Shown: positions 45,660 through 56,172 of the stretch, in pieces
Position numbering within the stretch: the first letter of the stretch is position 1
Layout: each line of letters opens with the position of its first letter
DNA from: Clitopilus passeckerianus
Lineage: Eukaryota; Basidiomycota; Agaricomycetes; Agaricales; Entolomataceae
Length of the DNA: 64,000 nt
NCBI GenBank assembly: GCA_944990035.1
Contig: CALYLX010000043.1
Span: 62,001 to 126,000 of the forward strand
Direction: 5' to 3'
Notes under the pieces: model-generated
Databases searched by the model: none
What the model was told of the DNA's origin: nothing
The model's input: only the letters and a program-made list of their open reading frames with translations
Program-made: the position numbers and the translations under genes

Positions 45660-48145
45660 TTACTGACGGACAAACTTCTGCAAAGCCGAGTCCAACTGAT
45701 CGCGAACCTCGCCAAGACGCTTAAGTTCACCGCTCCGAGAAGCCTGGGACGCCGCCAGGGACGGGGAGAAAGAACCCAAAACATCCCGCGCCTCCGAAAC
45801 CTCGCAGTATAGGGTCCTAGAGACAGTACGAAGATCTAGAACGAACGCGGCATGAGTATTTCCAGAAGGAGAAAACCCCCGAAAACACAAACCCACCGGC
45901 GAACTTAGCGGCTACCGCCTCGTAATCGGCTTCCAAAGTACCACATGCCTCCCGATAATGATCTCTCTCCGCCTGGAGCGTCACCTCGTTATCCTGCAGC
46001 ATCACAAGGCGAGAAGCGACTTCGTCAGGAACATGCTGCTGAGCCCTTGTCAGCTCGTCGCGAAGCCCATCCCGCTCCTGTAGCAACTGATTCATATCAC
46101 GCCGAAGATTCTCCACGAGCTCCGCTGAGGCCATTTCCGAACGCCTAGAGTCAGATAGAGACGACCGAAGACGACGGCCTACGCAAAAAGTAAACTGGGA
46201 ATCGTACGAGAAACTCGAAGGCAACTACGCACAAGTCAACTGAGAGGCCACCAGATCTTGCTGAACGCGATCGCGGGCAGCCTGGGCCTTCATCATCTCC
46301 ACATGCTCATCCTTTCCATAGAGAATGGTCTCCGACGCAAGGTCAAGAGCCCGCTGGGACTTCTCCCAATGCTCCTTCAAATTGTCATACGCACCGTCTA
46401 GATCATCATAATCGCTGATTCGATCACGAAGCTCGGCCTTCAAACGCGAAATCTCGAGGTCCCGAAGGTCCTTCTCCACCGAAGGACCAGCGCTATCGTC
46501 ACCCCAGACATCTAGAGTCCCAAGAAACTCGACGCCAGAGTCACCACGTCCGCCAGAGCCGTCATCCCCACGGGAGGACCTCTCCTCATCAACTGCATCA
46601 CCCTCCTCAACATCCATTTCCCCGAAAGATCCCCCATCCTCATCCTCAACCTCCATTGATTCGCCAACGACAGGACTTGCACCCGAGTCATCCTGCATGA
46701 CCACCTCTATAGGCGAAAACCCCCGACCTTCAGAAGCAAGCGAGGGCGATTGCTCCAAAGCACCTGGGACCTTTTTCGGTGGAAGGCGAATAGTCAACTA
46801 AAAAGAACCAGGCGTCAGCCAAACGAAAGAAGAAAGAAACCACCAACGCACCTTGGAAGGACTCGCCATAACCCCCGACGTTCCGCCTGAAAAGGGAACC
46901 CGGCTCCCCACATAACCTACGACCGCATGATCCTTCACCTCCAGGGTACCGTTGAACGCGTAACACCCCCGAATCACAGCAGGACGGATAACAGGGGTCC
47001 CTTCATCGATATGACGGTAATACGTTGCCCAAAACGACGCCTCCTCCCGCGAACAAGGCTTCAACTCGTCCAAAACCGTCAAAAGGCAGAAGGCGGAGTA
47101 AGGAGTATAGTCCAGACGGAGGGCCAGATATGCCGCGGCGTAACGAAGAGCGATGGGGCAAGAACGCTTGCCATTGTGACAAAAACGACATGCTATGGCC
47201 GCCGAGCTAGATTTGACGCAAGAGGTCCGAACGCGCGCATTCTGACACCACTTACAAGAACGCTGCTGGAAGGATAAGCTGGGAAGTAAAAACAGAAGAA
47301 CCTCGCTCACGAAGGAAGGAAGTGCAAAGAACTTATCCCTAAAAGCCTTCTTCACCGCCAAGTAAGTGTTATGGGATGTCCGATTCTTCAAGCCAGTGGC
47401 TTTCAGAATCGGTACCCACGATATGGGACCAGGAATAGGACCAGGATCGCCAAGATACACCCGAAGCCGCACGTTTGCACATTCCATCTCGACCACGGAA
47501 GTAGGAGGCGGGCCCACCGCGGTCGCAAACCAGTCGTCGATAGCCGGATCCTCCAAAACCTCGGAATCTCCATCACTATTCTCGTTCGAAGAACCCCCTG
47601 AACCACTCTCCGACCCCCCCAGGACCCTCACGTTTAGACTCCCCACCCCCCGAACCGTCATCCCCAACCATAGGATCTCCCTCCAACGCGACCTCAACCC
47701 CCGCAACTCCGGCAGAACTTGACTCCTGCACCACCGAATTCGACAACTCCACCGATCGCAACACTGGATCCTCGAGGAACTCCAGATAATTGCGATCCTC
47801 CCGACTCCAACGCTCAACTAAAGACTCGAAATCACGAGGATTACGAGGGACAAGCATCCGAGGAGAAGCCACTCCACCATCCGCCCGAGACTTGGATCGC
47901 GTAAGCTGATTCCTCACGAGCCAACGAGTGCATCGTTCCAAAGCCTCCGTCCAGACGACATCGCGGAAACTCTTCATATCGGCACTATTCATGTCAATCC
48001 GCTGCATCACAGGCCCCCAACCTAGCAAAACCAGACGGAAGACGTCCTCTTTGCTTATTCGATCATGCAGACCATCGTCAAGAGGCCGCCAAACAAGAGG
48101 ATTCTTCTCCACCCACTTTCGATAGGTTTCCAGAATTAAGATCAT
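45660..48145 (-). CDS. Antisense gene A inside chromovirus A, four exons
   Basis: ATG at 48145 lies 47 bp inside the 3' LTR. Exons 48145-46852, 46797-46233, 46178-45893 and 45816-45660. Introns 46798-46851 (GTGCGT...CTGAC...TTTAG), 46179-46232 (GTGCGT...CGTAG) and 45817-45892 (GTTTGT...TCTAG) join in consistent phases. The protein starts MILILETYRKWVEKN. It has a middle Cys cluster (CKWCQNARVRTSC then CRFCHNGKRSC), an acidic stretch and a C-terminal coiled coil (DMNQLLQERDGLRDELTRAQ ... FVRQ). One lesion: a frame slip at the C7 run 47614-47620. The Cys pairs suggest zinc binding. Function unknown. Confidence 0.68.
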
Positions 48146-48181
48146 CGAAGAACACTTCTAGAGGGTTAGAAGAGCGTAAAT

Positions 48182-48189
48182 GAGGGGGT
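48182..48189 (+). other. Candidate polypurine tract of chromovirus A
   Basis: GAGGGGGT lies directly upstream of the 3' LTR start at 48192, the usual site for plus-strand priming. Confidence 0.55.
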
Positions 48190-48191
48190 AA

Positions 48192-48742
48192 TGTCACGAC
48201 CTCACCACGCCCTACGCCCAGCAAAGCCAACTCGACAGCCACGAGACTCGATTACATAAGCTCCAAACCCCCCGAAGACCGGCAACACCACCGAACGGCT
48301 CAATAACCAGAGTTATCTCGCCCGCAGCAAGCTCGCAGCACCTCGCAGTAACACGAGTCATTCACACCTAGTCATTTCCACTCATCTTTACCTTAGATAT
48401 ACATATATAAACCCCCTAAAAACATCTTAGACAAGTATCCTTGATATTCTTACTTTTGACCCATACTTCTTGCTTTCCTCTCTTATCGCTCTCGTATCTC
48501 TCATCTCTAACTCATTGTATATCGCGTGTACCACGTATAACGAGCAATACAAACCCTTAGACGCTCAAATACAAGTCCTACGCCAGTTGACTCCCTCCGG
48601 TCGTCAACCCCCGAACCATCAGTGCGCCATCACGCGCCTTTGATCCCATCAAACCCCCGCCTCCCGCCGTACTTTTCAAGTTCGCCTAGTGGTTACTCGA
48701 CATCCTAGCATCCGTATAGACTGGTCTAAACGGGTCCTAACA
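48192..48742 (+). repeat. Chromovirus A 3' LTR
   Basis: Same 551 bp as 37114-37664. Followed by the target duplication GTAAC and the resuming LINE ORF2. The antisense gene A begins just inside it, so any antisense promoter would lie in this LTR or the 46 bp next to it. Confidence 0.95.
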
Positions 48743-50445
48743 GTAACTCATCAAGGGGTATTACCCCTATGCAGAAGCGGCTGCTCTACCGTGCATGCGT
48801 CCTTCCGGTCGCTACGTATGGTGTGGGCCTCTGGTTCTACAAAGGTGCAAGGTGTAAGACTGCTATGTCACACTTGCGCACTATGCAACACAAGGCTGCT
48901 AGGTGGATAACTGGTGCCTTTCGCACATCGCCAGGTGGGGGGACCAAGTCTATTGCTGGTCTCCCCCCCATTCATCTGCACATCAGGAAACTGGTTGAAC
49001 GTGGCCAGGCGTGTATTGGCACCCTGATTGGCAACCACCCTACGCTGTCGCTCATTAGTGACAAGCACCAGCTGTACAAAGGAACAATGCGTCTTCCTTC
49101 GTCTCTCTCCAACTTGTCGCGACGCGTGCGCGGCAACTTGCTCTCTACAGTTGTGAACTCTGATGCACATGCTGTGCGTGTCTCTGAGCCTCCCAACCCT
49201 GTCCATGGAGAAGTGGTCCCAGGCCTTCATCTGTTGGATACACACTCTGGTAGGGTTACACTTGACACCACCATTGCAGCATCTAAGGATGCCCTTGATT
49301 CTCGTCGCATCCACTTGGATGCGATTTGTGCTGACGCAGATCTGTCTGACACCACAGTGTTGGTGGCAGCTGACGCGTCTGTTCCCAAAAGCAGGAAGCG
49401 CCAAGCGGTTGCTGCTTGCTCCCTCCTTCATGGCGCCTTTGGCCCAGAAGAATACACTATGGCATCAGGCAGAGTCCTCTCTGATGATGCCGAACTCGCA
49501 GCCATTGACTTGTCTATAAGCAAGGCTGTTCTCCGCAACAACTGTGTCAAAATAGTTGTGCTCTCAGACTCGTCCAAAGCCATCCGGTTGGCTTTGGACC
49601 CGTCTCTCCACTCTGGGCAAGGACACTCGCTGTCCATTTGCTCCAAACTACGTGCTTGGTTCTCAGGCGATGCTGACAGGCACGTCCACTTTGTTCATGT
49701 CCCTTCAAAACTCAACTGGGAGATCCACCACCGTGCTCACTTGGCGGCCACTGGCTTGCGGGTGGGTGCTGGCTACCAACCCCGGACGTCCCTTGGGTAT
49801 GCCCGGAAACGCGCTGTGGATAGAATGCTGCATGAGTAGACTTGTCTACTGCGGCAGCCTTCTTTCTCTGGCAACAACTTCTTGCGCCTCACACACAAAG
49901 GTGCCTCCCTAAGGCCCACACACATCAAAGGTGGACCTTGGTTACGTCGCGTTGGCTCCTCCAATGCGCATACCGCGCGCCTTACACGTGCAGTTCTGGG
50001 TCATGCACCCATAGGGGAATTCCGCGCACGCTTCAACCTGGGTGGAGAGACAGCGTGTGCATGCAACTGGCGCATACTGGAAACGAGGGGTCACATCCTT
50101 CACCAGTGCGCGCACTTCCAACGACGGCCCAACCAGCGCTTGCGCTGGGAGCTGTCGTCTTTCTTGTTCTTCCTCGAGAACAACCCTGCCACTTTTGCGT
50201 TTCCTTCGCAACAGCCTCCACCGCCGTTTCCCAAAGCCAGGAAGACGCGGCGACGTCGGCCACCTGATAAGGCCCCCACACGCCTCCGCGATGCCCTCCC
50301 TGCTGTGGGGGGCCACCGCCGACAAATGCCTGTAACAGGCTCCACTGCACCGCCGCGCCCAGACGACCTTGTCTGGGTGCCGGGTGCACACCAATTTGTT
50401 CGCAGAGAACAGGCCGAAGTGTCTGGCATGGTTTTCCATGCATAG
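48743..50445 (+). pseudogene. LINE ORF2, 3' part (RNase H, zinc region)
   Basis: Continuation of the ORF2 at 35240-37113 after chromovirus A. It encodes the RT end (GITPMQKRLLYRACVLPVAT), linker, RNase H (LVAADASVPKSRK, DDAELAAID, VVLSDSSKA, KLNWEIHHRAH) and the C-terminal zinc region (CACNWRILETRGHILHQCAHF), ending MVFHA and TAG at 50443. One stop, TAG at 49837-49839, replaces tryptophan of the HEW block. The 3' UTR continues to 50634, then is cut about 100 bp before the usual tail. Confidence 0.87.
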
Positions 50446-50635
50446 GCGTCAGTGCTCCATCCTTCATATAGTGGCGAGCCTGGCCTCCAGGGTTCTCGCT
50501 GCTTCTGCGGGGTGTTGCGCACTACCATACTCGTTGAGAGATTCATCCTCGGGGGCCACCCTAGCTTGCTCTTTGGTGGACCTCGTATTCAGTGTAGTTC
50601 ACTCGACGAACACGGTTCTTTACTTACGTTAGTAT

Positions 50636-53357
50636 ATGTATATGCTTCAAGGGTCTTCTTGGCGTTCTGGAGGTTTCTCACAGGTTCCCATGAGTTCTCC
50701 GATGTCGGATATCCTTTCCACTTGATCTTGTAAAGGATCTTCCCACGATGTCGTTTGTGTGCGACAATTTCTTCCACTTCCCATTCTTCTTCTCGATTGA
50801 TGAGGTCAGGTGGCGGTTCTAGGAAATTGGGCCCATGTGTCTCGGTTTCCTTGTATGGTGTGAGGAGGGTGGCATGGAACACAGGGTGAATTTTCCATGC
50901 TCGGGGTAGTTCTAATCTGTAGGTCAGCGGACCTAGAACTTCTTTGATCGTGAAGGGGCCTTCTCGTCGTGGCGTGAACTTCTTTGAGTAGTATGCCAGT
51001 TTTAGGTTAGTTGTTTCCAACCAAACCTTCTGTCCTTGTTCAAATGGTTTGAAGTTACTTCGGACACGTTCGGCCATCTTTCGTCTCGCAAGTTCATGGG
51101 CGGCCGCAGCTTCGTCTCGTGCTTGTTGGAGTTCTTTCATTCGGGTTTCCGCAGCAGGGACATTGGTCTTCTGATATGGAAGGGGAATAGCGCGTGGTTC
51201 TGCTCCGTTCATTAGGTAGAATGGAGTTTGTGCGGTGACGGCATGAACACGTTTGTTATGGGCGAATTCCATTAGGGGAATTAGTTCTAGCCATTTCTCG
51301 GGGTTGTTGGCGCAGAATAGTCGGAGATAAGCGCCAATGTCTTGGTTGACGCGTTCGGTTTCTCCATCTGCTTGTGGGTGATATGCGGTTGTCAGGGAAA
51401 GCTTGATTCCTAGGAGTCGTCCTAGTTCTTGGAATACTTTGGATGCGAATTGTGGACCTCTATCGGATATCAGTTTGTCAGGAAGTCCGAATCTTCTGTA
51501 GACAGCATCCAGGTAGTTGTTGGCAGTGCCTAGGGCGTCAATGGTCTTCTTGCAAGGGATCAAAATTACCCCCTTACTAAGGCCATGGTCTACCACGACC
51601 ATGAGTGAGTCGTAACCGTTAACCTCAGGAAGATCAGTGATGAAATCTGTAGAGGCAAGTTCGAAGGGTCGTGTGGCGGTAAATTTGACTGGGTTCAGGG
51701 GAGGTGCCGTGGGGTGTGTATTGACCTTCATCTGTTGGCAAGGGGCACATCCATCGACGTAGGATTTGACAGTTCCAAACATTCTGGGCCACCAGTAGTG
51801 TTCGGAAATTAACTCCATCGTCTTGAATGCTCCTGGGTGCCCGGCCATAGGTGCGTCATGATACTTCTGTATGAGGCTTCGTCGTAGGGTAGCGTCATTA
51901 GGGACGTAGCATCGCCCTCGGAAGAAGAGGAGAGAGTCCTCTACTTTCCAGTCAGCTAAAGCCGATTTGATGGGGGTAGAGTGGTTCTTCAGGTGTCGTA
52001 TTGCTTCTGTGAAGAATTCGTCTTTCATCATGTGTTCAGCAAATTCCGCCTTAAGTTCGGTGTCAATTGTTCGGATGAAGAGTTTATCAGGTAGCATGGT
52101 GATGTCCTCGTTGTCGGTGTCATGGTCTAGAATGTGATCTGCTTGTCGGGATAGTTCGTCAGATTGGACCATCTGAGTTCCTGGTACATGGACTAGGTTT
52201 AGGTCATATTGGGAGAGGAGTAAACTCCATCGTGCTTGTCGTGGGCTAAGTTTCTGTGGCGTTCGGTAGTAGGTTAGGTTCTTGTGGTCGGAGAATACCG
52301 TGACAGGGTGGGCTGATCCTTGTAGATAGTGTCGCCAAGTTTCCAGTGCTCTGACTATAGCGAGTAATTCCCTGTCGTAGATTTCATAGTTCCGTTCGGT
52401 TGGGGTGAAGGAGTGAGAGATGTATCCACAAGGGTGCCAGTCGTTATTTTCGTCTCGTTGGCGTAGCACTGCTCCTGTGGCCCACTTGGATGCATCACAT
52501 TCAATGGTGAATGGTTTTGTTGGATCGGGCATCGTGAGTACGGGTGTCTCCGCGAACCTTTTCTTCAGGGCTTCAAATGCTTCTTCTTGTTCCTTTCCCC
52601 ATGTAAAGGGCCGATCTTTCTTGGTGAGATCGTTCAGGGGTCGGGCTAGTTCCGCATATTTCCCTATGAACCTTTGGTAGAAGTTGCCAAATCCCAAAAA
52701 GGACCGAACTTCTTTTATGGTGGTCGGGGTTGGCCATTTCTTTATCCCGTCGAGTTTAGTCGGGTCCATGTGGATCTTGTCTGGCGATATGATCATTCCA
52801 AGGAATTCGACTTCTGTTACGTTGAATTTGCATTTCTCAGCTTTGAGGAACAGGTTGTGTTCCATCAGCCTTTGGAGTACCCGTTTGGTGCGCTTCTCAT
52901 GTTCTCTTGGGTCTTTAGAGAAGAGTAACATGTCATCCATGTAGATGATTAACCATCCTTCATCGATCATGTCTCTGAAGATGTGGTTCATCATTGCTTG
53001 AAACGTGGCTGGGGAGTTGCATAGTCCAAAGAACATGACGGTGGGTTCAAATAAGCCTCGATTTGTTTTGAAGGCTGCTTTCCACTCGTCTCCTTCTTTG
53101 ATCCGGACATTATGATATCCCCATCGGATGTCCAGCTTTGTGAAAATCTTTGCTCCTCTGAGTTTGTCGAGTAGGTCGCTGACTAGTGGTAAGGGGTAGG
53201 CATTCTTGACAGTTCCACTGTTGAGATATCGGTAATCTTGGCAGGGTCGTAGTGCGTTTGCTTCTTTCTTTGCTACAAAGAAGAAGGGTGATGCTTGAGG
53301 TGATTTCGAGGGTCGGATGTATCCTTTTCGTAAGTTTTCTTCGAGAAATTTGTCCAT
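50636..53357 (-). CDS. Chromovirus B pol: RT, RNase H, integrase, chromodomain
   Basis: About 905 codons are open without a stop. RT: RPCQDYRYLNSGTVKNAYPL, FTKLDIRWGYHNVRI, IIYMDDMLLF. RNase H: FTIECDASKWATGAVLRQ, DRELLAIV, VFSDHKNLTY. Integrase: zinc site (HPGAFKTMELISEHYWW ... CAPCQQMK), STDFITDLP, DRGPQFASKVFQ, AYHPQADGETERVNQ. Chromodomain: WEVEEIVAHKRHRGK, YKIKWKGYPTSENSWEP. The chromodomain C-terminus is lost at 50636. The start is set by the first Met after a degraded stretch (53358-53790) with stops in all frames. The RT and integrase cores look intact, but the element lacks its 3' LTR. Confidence 0.9.
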
Positions 53358-53793
53358 TTCGGCTTGCTCCTTTGGATTGAGAGGGTAGACCTTGCAGTCT
53401 TTCGGAACAAAGTCTGGTTTGAGATCAATGGCGTGATCCCAAGGCCGAGATGGGGGAATCGTTCTGATGCTTCTTTCTCAAAGACTTTCTTGAATTCGTG
53501 GTATTCGGGGGAATGAGGTCTTCGAGTTCTTGACCTCTTCGGTTTTCTGATGTTCTAGGGTCTGGGAGATGGACGTCTTGGCGCGAATTCAGACGTTCTG
53601 GGTCGGGACGATCGCAGTGATCCTCTCTCGGGTGATTCGGGAGATATTTGCAGCTCGGATTCTTCTGATTTCTGGTTCTCGATGTTCATTCGTCAATGGG
53701 GAATTGGCTCATTTGAATATCCCCATCACTGGTTCTCCTTTCACATAGGCAATAACCAGGTCTTGTTCGTCATTGGGTTCTTCTAAGGGTGTT

Positions 53794-54446
53794 TCAATGG
53801 GTTCGGGTTCGTCGGGTACGTTGGAAATGTCTAGGCGTGATTCCTCTGTTGCGGCTAATCGTCTGATCTGGACTCGGGCAAGGGCCGTGCGTAGCGGGAT
53901 GTCTTGACGCGCTTGGGATTAATGAATAGTGTCCCCTTTGCCAGTTGATTTCTGGATTCGTTCGCTTCAGCCATGGGAGTCCGAGGATCAGGTGTTCATT
54001 CCTAATCCAGTGACCAGGCACCGTTCTGACGCCTTGTGTTTCCCTATCCCTATATCGACCCAGGTGTAATGGGTGATTTGCCCTGTTTTGTTGATAGTGC
54101 CGTCAACGTTCTTGGCAGTGAGAGGTTGTCGAAGGGGATGTGTTTTGATTCGATGGCGGGCGACGAATTCTTTGTCGATGAATAGTCCTTGAGCACCTGA
54201 GTCGACTAGTGCTTTGGTTTCAACGGTTCTTTCTTCATTCGGAGCAGAGACCTTAATGGGTAGACGCATAGATTTATCAAAAGGTTCTGCATACGACATA
54301 GAAGAAATCAGTATTGTGGCGGGTTCAGACGTTGACACTGGCCGCCGTTCTAAAATCCTCATCGAGCTCATTCCAGAAGCTCTCCAATTCTTCCGCTTCC
54401 AACGCTCTAATGGTTCTGACAAGATCTTTGATGTTTTTCTTGCCAT
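53794..54446 (-). pseudogene. Chromovirus B protease region, frameshifted
   Basis: Aspartic protease: ETKALVDSGAQGLFIDKEFV ... LILGLPWLKRTNPEINW. Compared with the copy at 63184-63816 it lost one G at ~54000 (GGAATGAACACC against GGGAATGAACACC), which breaks the frame. It overlaps the gag end in another frame (+1), as expected for Gag-Pol frameshifting. Confidence 0.85.
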
Positions 54447-55491
54447 AGGAGTTGGTGCTGGACTGCTTTCCTCCTCTGCGTTCAGGGCATTCTCGAGAGC
54501 GATGTCCTTTCTTGAAACAGCGGAAGCATTTCCCTTCCTTCATTAACTCCTTTCTCTTTTCAAAAGATAAGGCGTCAATGTCCATGGCGTTAGGGTCTGC
54601 CGTAGTGTGGGTATTGCGGGGATTTGCATGGGAAATAGGGGGGAGTCCTCTGTTGCGGCGGATGACATTCTGTCCTCTACGCCATTGCGCATCAAATCGG
54701 GCAGCGTGTTCGTACCATCCGTTAATGGTGACGGGAAGAATGGGGAGGTTATAGATCTTTTCGATGATCTTGGAGTTGAGTCCTTTCTGGAAGAATTCAA
54801 TCTTCGCTTTTTCATCGGTGATCCCGGAGGCGGAGATAAGGACTTTAAATTGAGATATGTAATCGTCAATTGGTCCTTTCTGCGTGAGAGCATCGAGGGA
54901 CGCAAATGCCTGTCCTTCTCCGTCTACTGGGTAGAAGGCGTTGATGAACTCTTTCTCGAATTGCTTGAAATCGGGGAGGATGATGTCGTTATCTTCGTTT
55001 GTGTAGTTCTGACAGAAAGATCGTTTCTATGCCAAAGCGGTTCCTTTCTTCAAAAAGGAAAGTGCAAAAGCGATTTGCTTGTTGTTGTTGTCGTAGATGT
55101 GGTCGTTCAGGCTTAGGTACATCTTGACTTCCAACAACCAAACTTCGGCATTTCTTCGGTCACCATCATATTCAAATGCTTGTCCCATTCGGAGTTCGGC
55201 GAGTTTCTTTGGTTCAGGGTTGGTCGGAGCCATTTCTGGTGGTTCTTGTTTCGGGGTTTGTGCGGGTGTCGGAGTCTGGGTCTGTCTGGGGGGTTCTGGT
55301 TCTGTTTCCGATTCTTCTTCGGGTTCTTGCTCTGTTTCCGATTCTTCTTCGGGTTCTTGCTCTGGTTTTGATTCTGGTTCGGGGTCTGGCTGTGGTTCTG
55401 GTTCTGGGTTCTTTACTTCTTCGGTGAAGTAGGCGCTGCTAAGATAGTCGCCAAATCGATATTGTCGCGGGTCTTCGTCTTTCGGTACCAA
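54325..55491 (-). pseudogene. Chromovirus B gag
   Basis: ATG at 55491 (MVPKDEDPRQYRFGDYLSSA). An acidic glutamate/proline repeat (EPEEESETEQ) occupies residues ~30-75. The gag core follows (EYDGDRRNAEVWLLEVKMYL ... FKQFEKEFINAFYPVDGEG ... PIDDYISQFKVLI), then CCHC knuckle CFRCFKKGHRSREC and C-terminal ELESFWNELDEDFRTAAS. One internal TAG at 55027-55029 follows KKGTALA, after which the same frame continues. Gag packages the element RNA. Confidence 0.88.
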
Positions 55492-55710
55492 ATGTCTCCA
55501 ACGGTTTGTCTTAATGTCGAATTCTGAGTAAGTACCGTCGTCAAGTTGTACTACTCTCTCTGTCCCAGTGGGAGTTGAGGCGTTCGGCGGTCTTGAGGGA
55601 GACGTGGTTCCGGTCAGTTCTGCAAGGGTAGTTGACCTCTTGCAGTCAGGTGGTTTGGTGGTTATGGCCTACGCTTGCGATGAGCGGGCTATCAGATCAG
55701 CTTGACCTTT

Positions 55711-56172
55711 TGTTAAGCTAGTATCGCTACGTGCTCAACCAAGTATCAAGAGTTCAGCTGCTTAGTCCTCTACCAGCCTTTGTAGAGACGAGTGAGAGTA
55801 ATCGAGCGAGTCGAAGTTAAAGCAAATAGCGATGTATAGGCGTTTAGGTCAAGCTGGGGAAGCAAGACCGAAAGCGTGAAAGTATTTATACATGAAGAGT
55901 AGGGCTAAGGGTTGGGCATTGCGCAGCAATGCTAAGTAAGCAAAAGTAAGTATGACTCGGAGTGAGTCAGAGTGAGAGTCACGACGAGTCATGGTAGGTA
56001 AATATAGTACAAGTATCCCACGATCGTGAGAATACTGAGTAATCGTAGCTAAGGGATGAGTAATGCGCAGCAGTACTGAGTAATCGTATGAACGTAAGCG
56101 GGGCGGGGGATAGTAATGGTAGATGAGTAAAAGAAAAAAGAGTCCGGGTGCCTATCCAAGGTAACTGTAACA
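55711..56172 (-). repeat. Chromovirus B 5' LTR
   Basis: 462 bp, on the minus strand TGTTACAGTTACCTTGG ... TAGCTTAACA. It matches the solo LTR at 60442-60903 with scattered differences. TATAAATACTTTCACGC lies near 55885. Confidence 0.92.

Larger units (their letters stand above)
37114..48742 (+). mobile_element. Ty3/gypsy chromovirus A, 11.6 kb, complete with both LTRs
   Basis: The 551-bp LTRs (37114-37664 and 48192-48742) read identically as far as I can compare, start TGTCACGACC and end GTCCTAACA. The 5-bp target duplication GTAAC is at 37109-37113 and 48743-48747, splitting a LINE ORF2. Order: LTR, gag (+), pol (+; PR, PR-like, RT, RNase H, IN, chromodomain), two antisense genes (-), polypurine tract, LTR. 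Five in-frame stops lie in gag and pol. No clear tRNA primer-binding site (TGG...) follows the 5' LTR. Confidence 0.95.
50635..56172 (-). mobile_element. Ty3/gypsy chromovirus B, copy 1 (-), 3'-truncated
   Basis: The 5' LTR is at 55711-56172. The leader, gag, protease, RT, RNase H and integrase follow toward lower coordinates. The element stops abruptly at 50635 inside the chromodomain, joined to LINE 3' UTR, so the 3' LTR is missing. LINE ORF2 sequence (opposite strand to the left-hand LINE) flanks the LTR at 56173. Confidence 0.9.

Noticed and set aside
37114..48742. Classical RIP as the cause of all stops
   Set aside because: Only five transitions are evident and the LTRs are unmutated relative to each other; there is no dense C-to-T pattern.
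55097..55432. Plus-strand Ser/Gly-rich frames
   Set aside because: Reverse translation of the acidic Glu-Pro repeat of chromovirus B gag on the minus strand.
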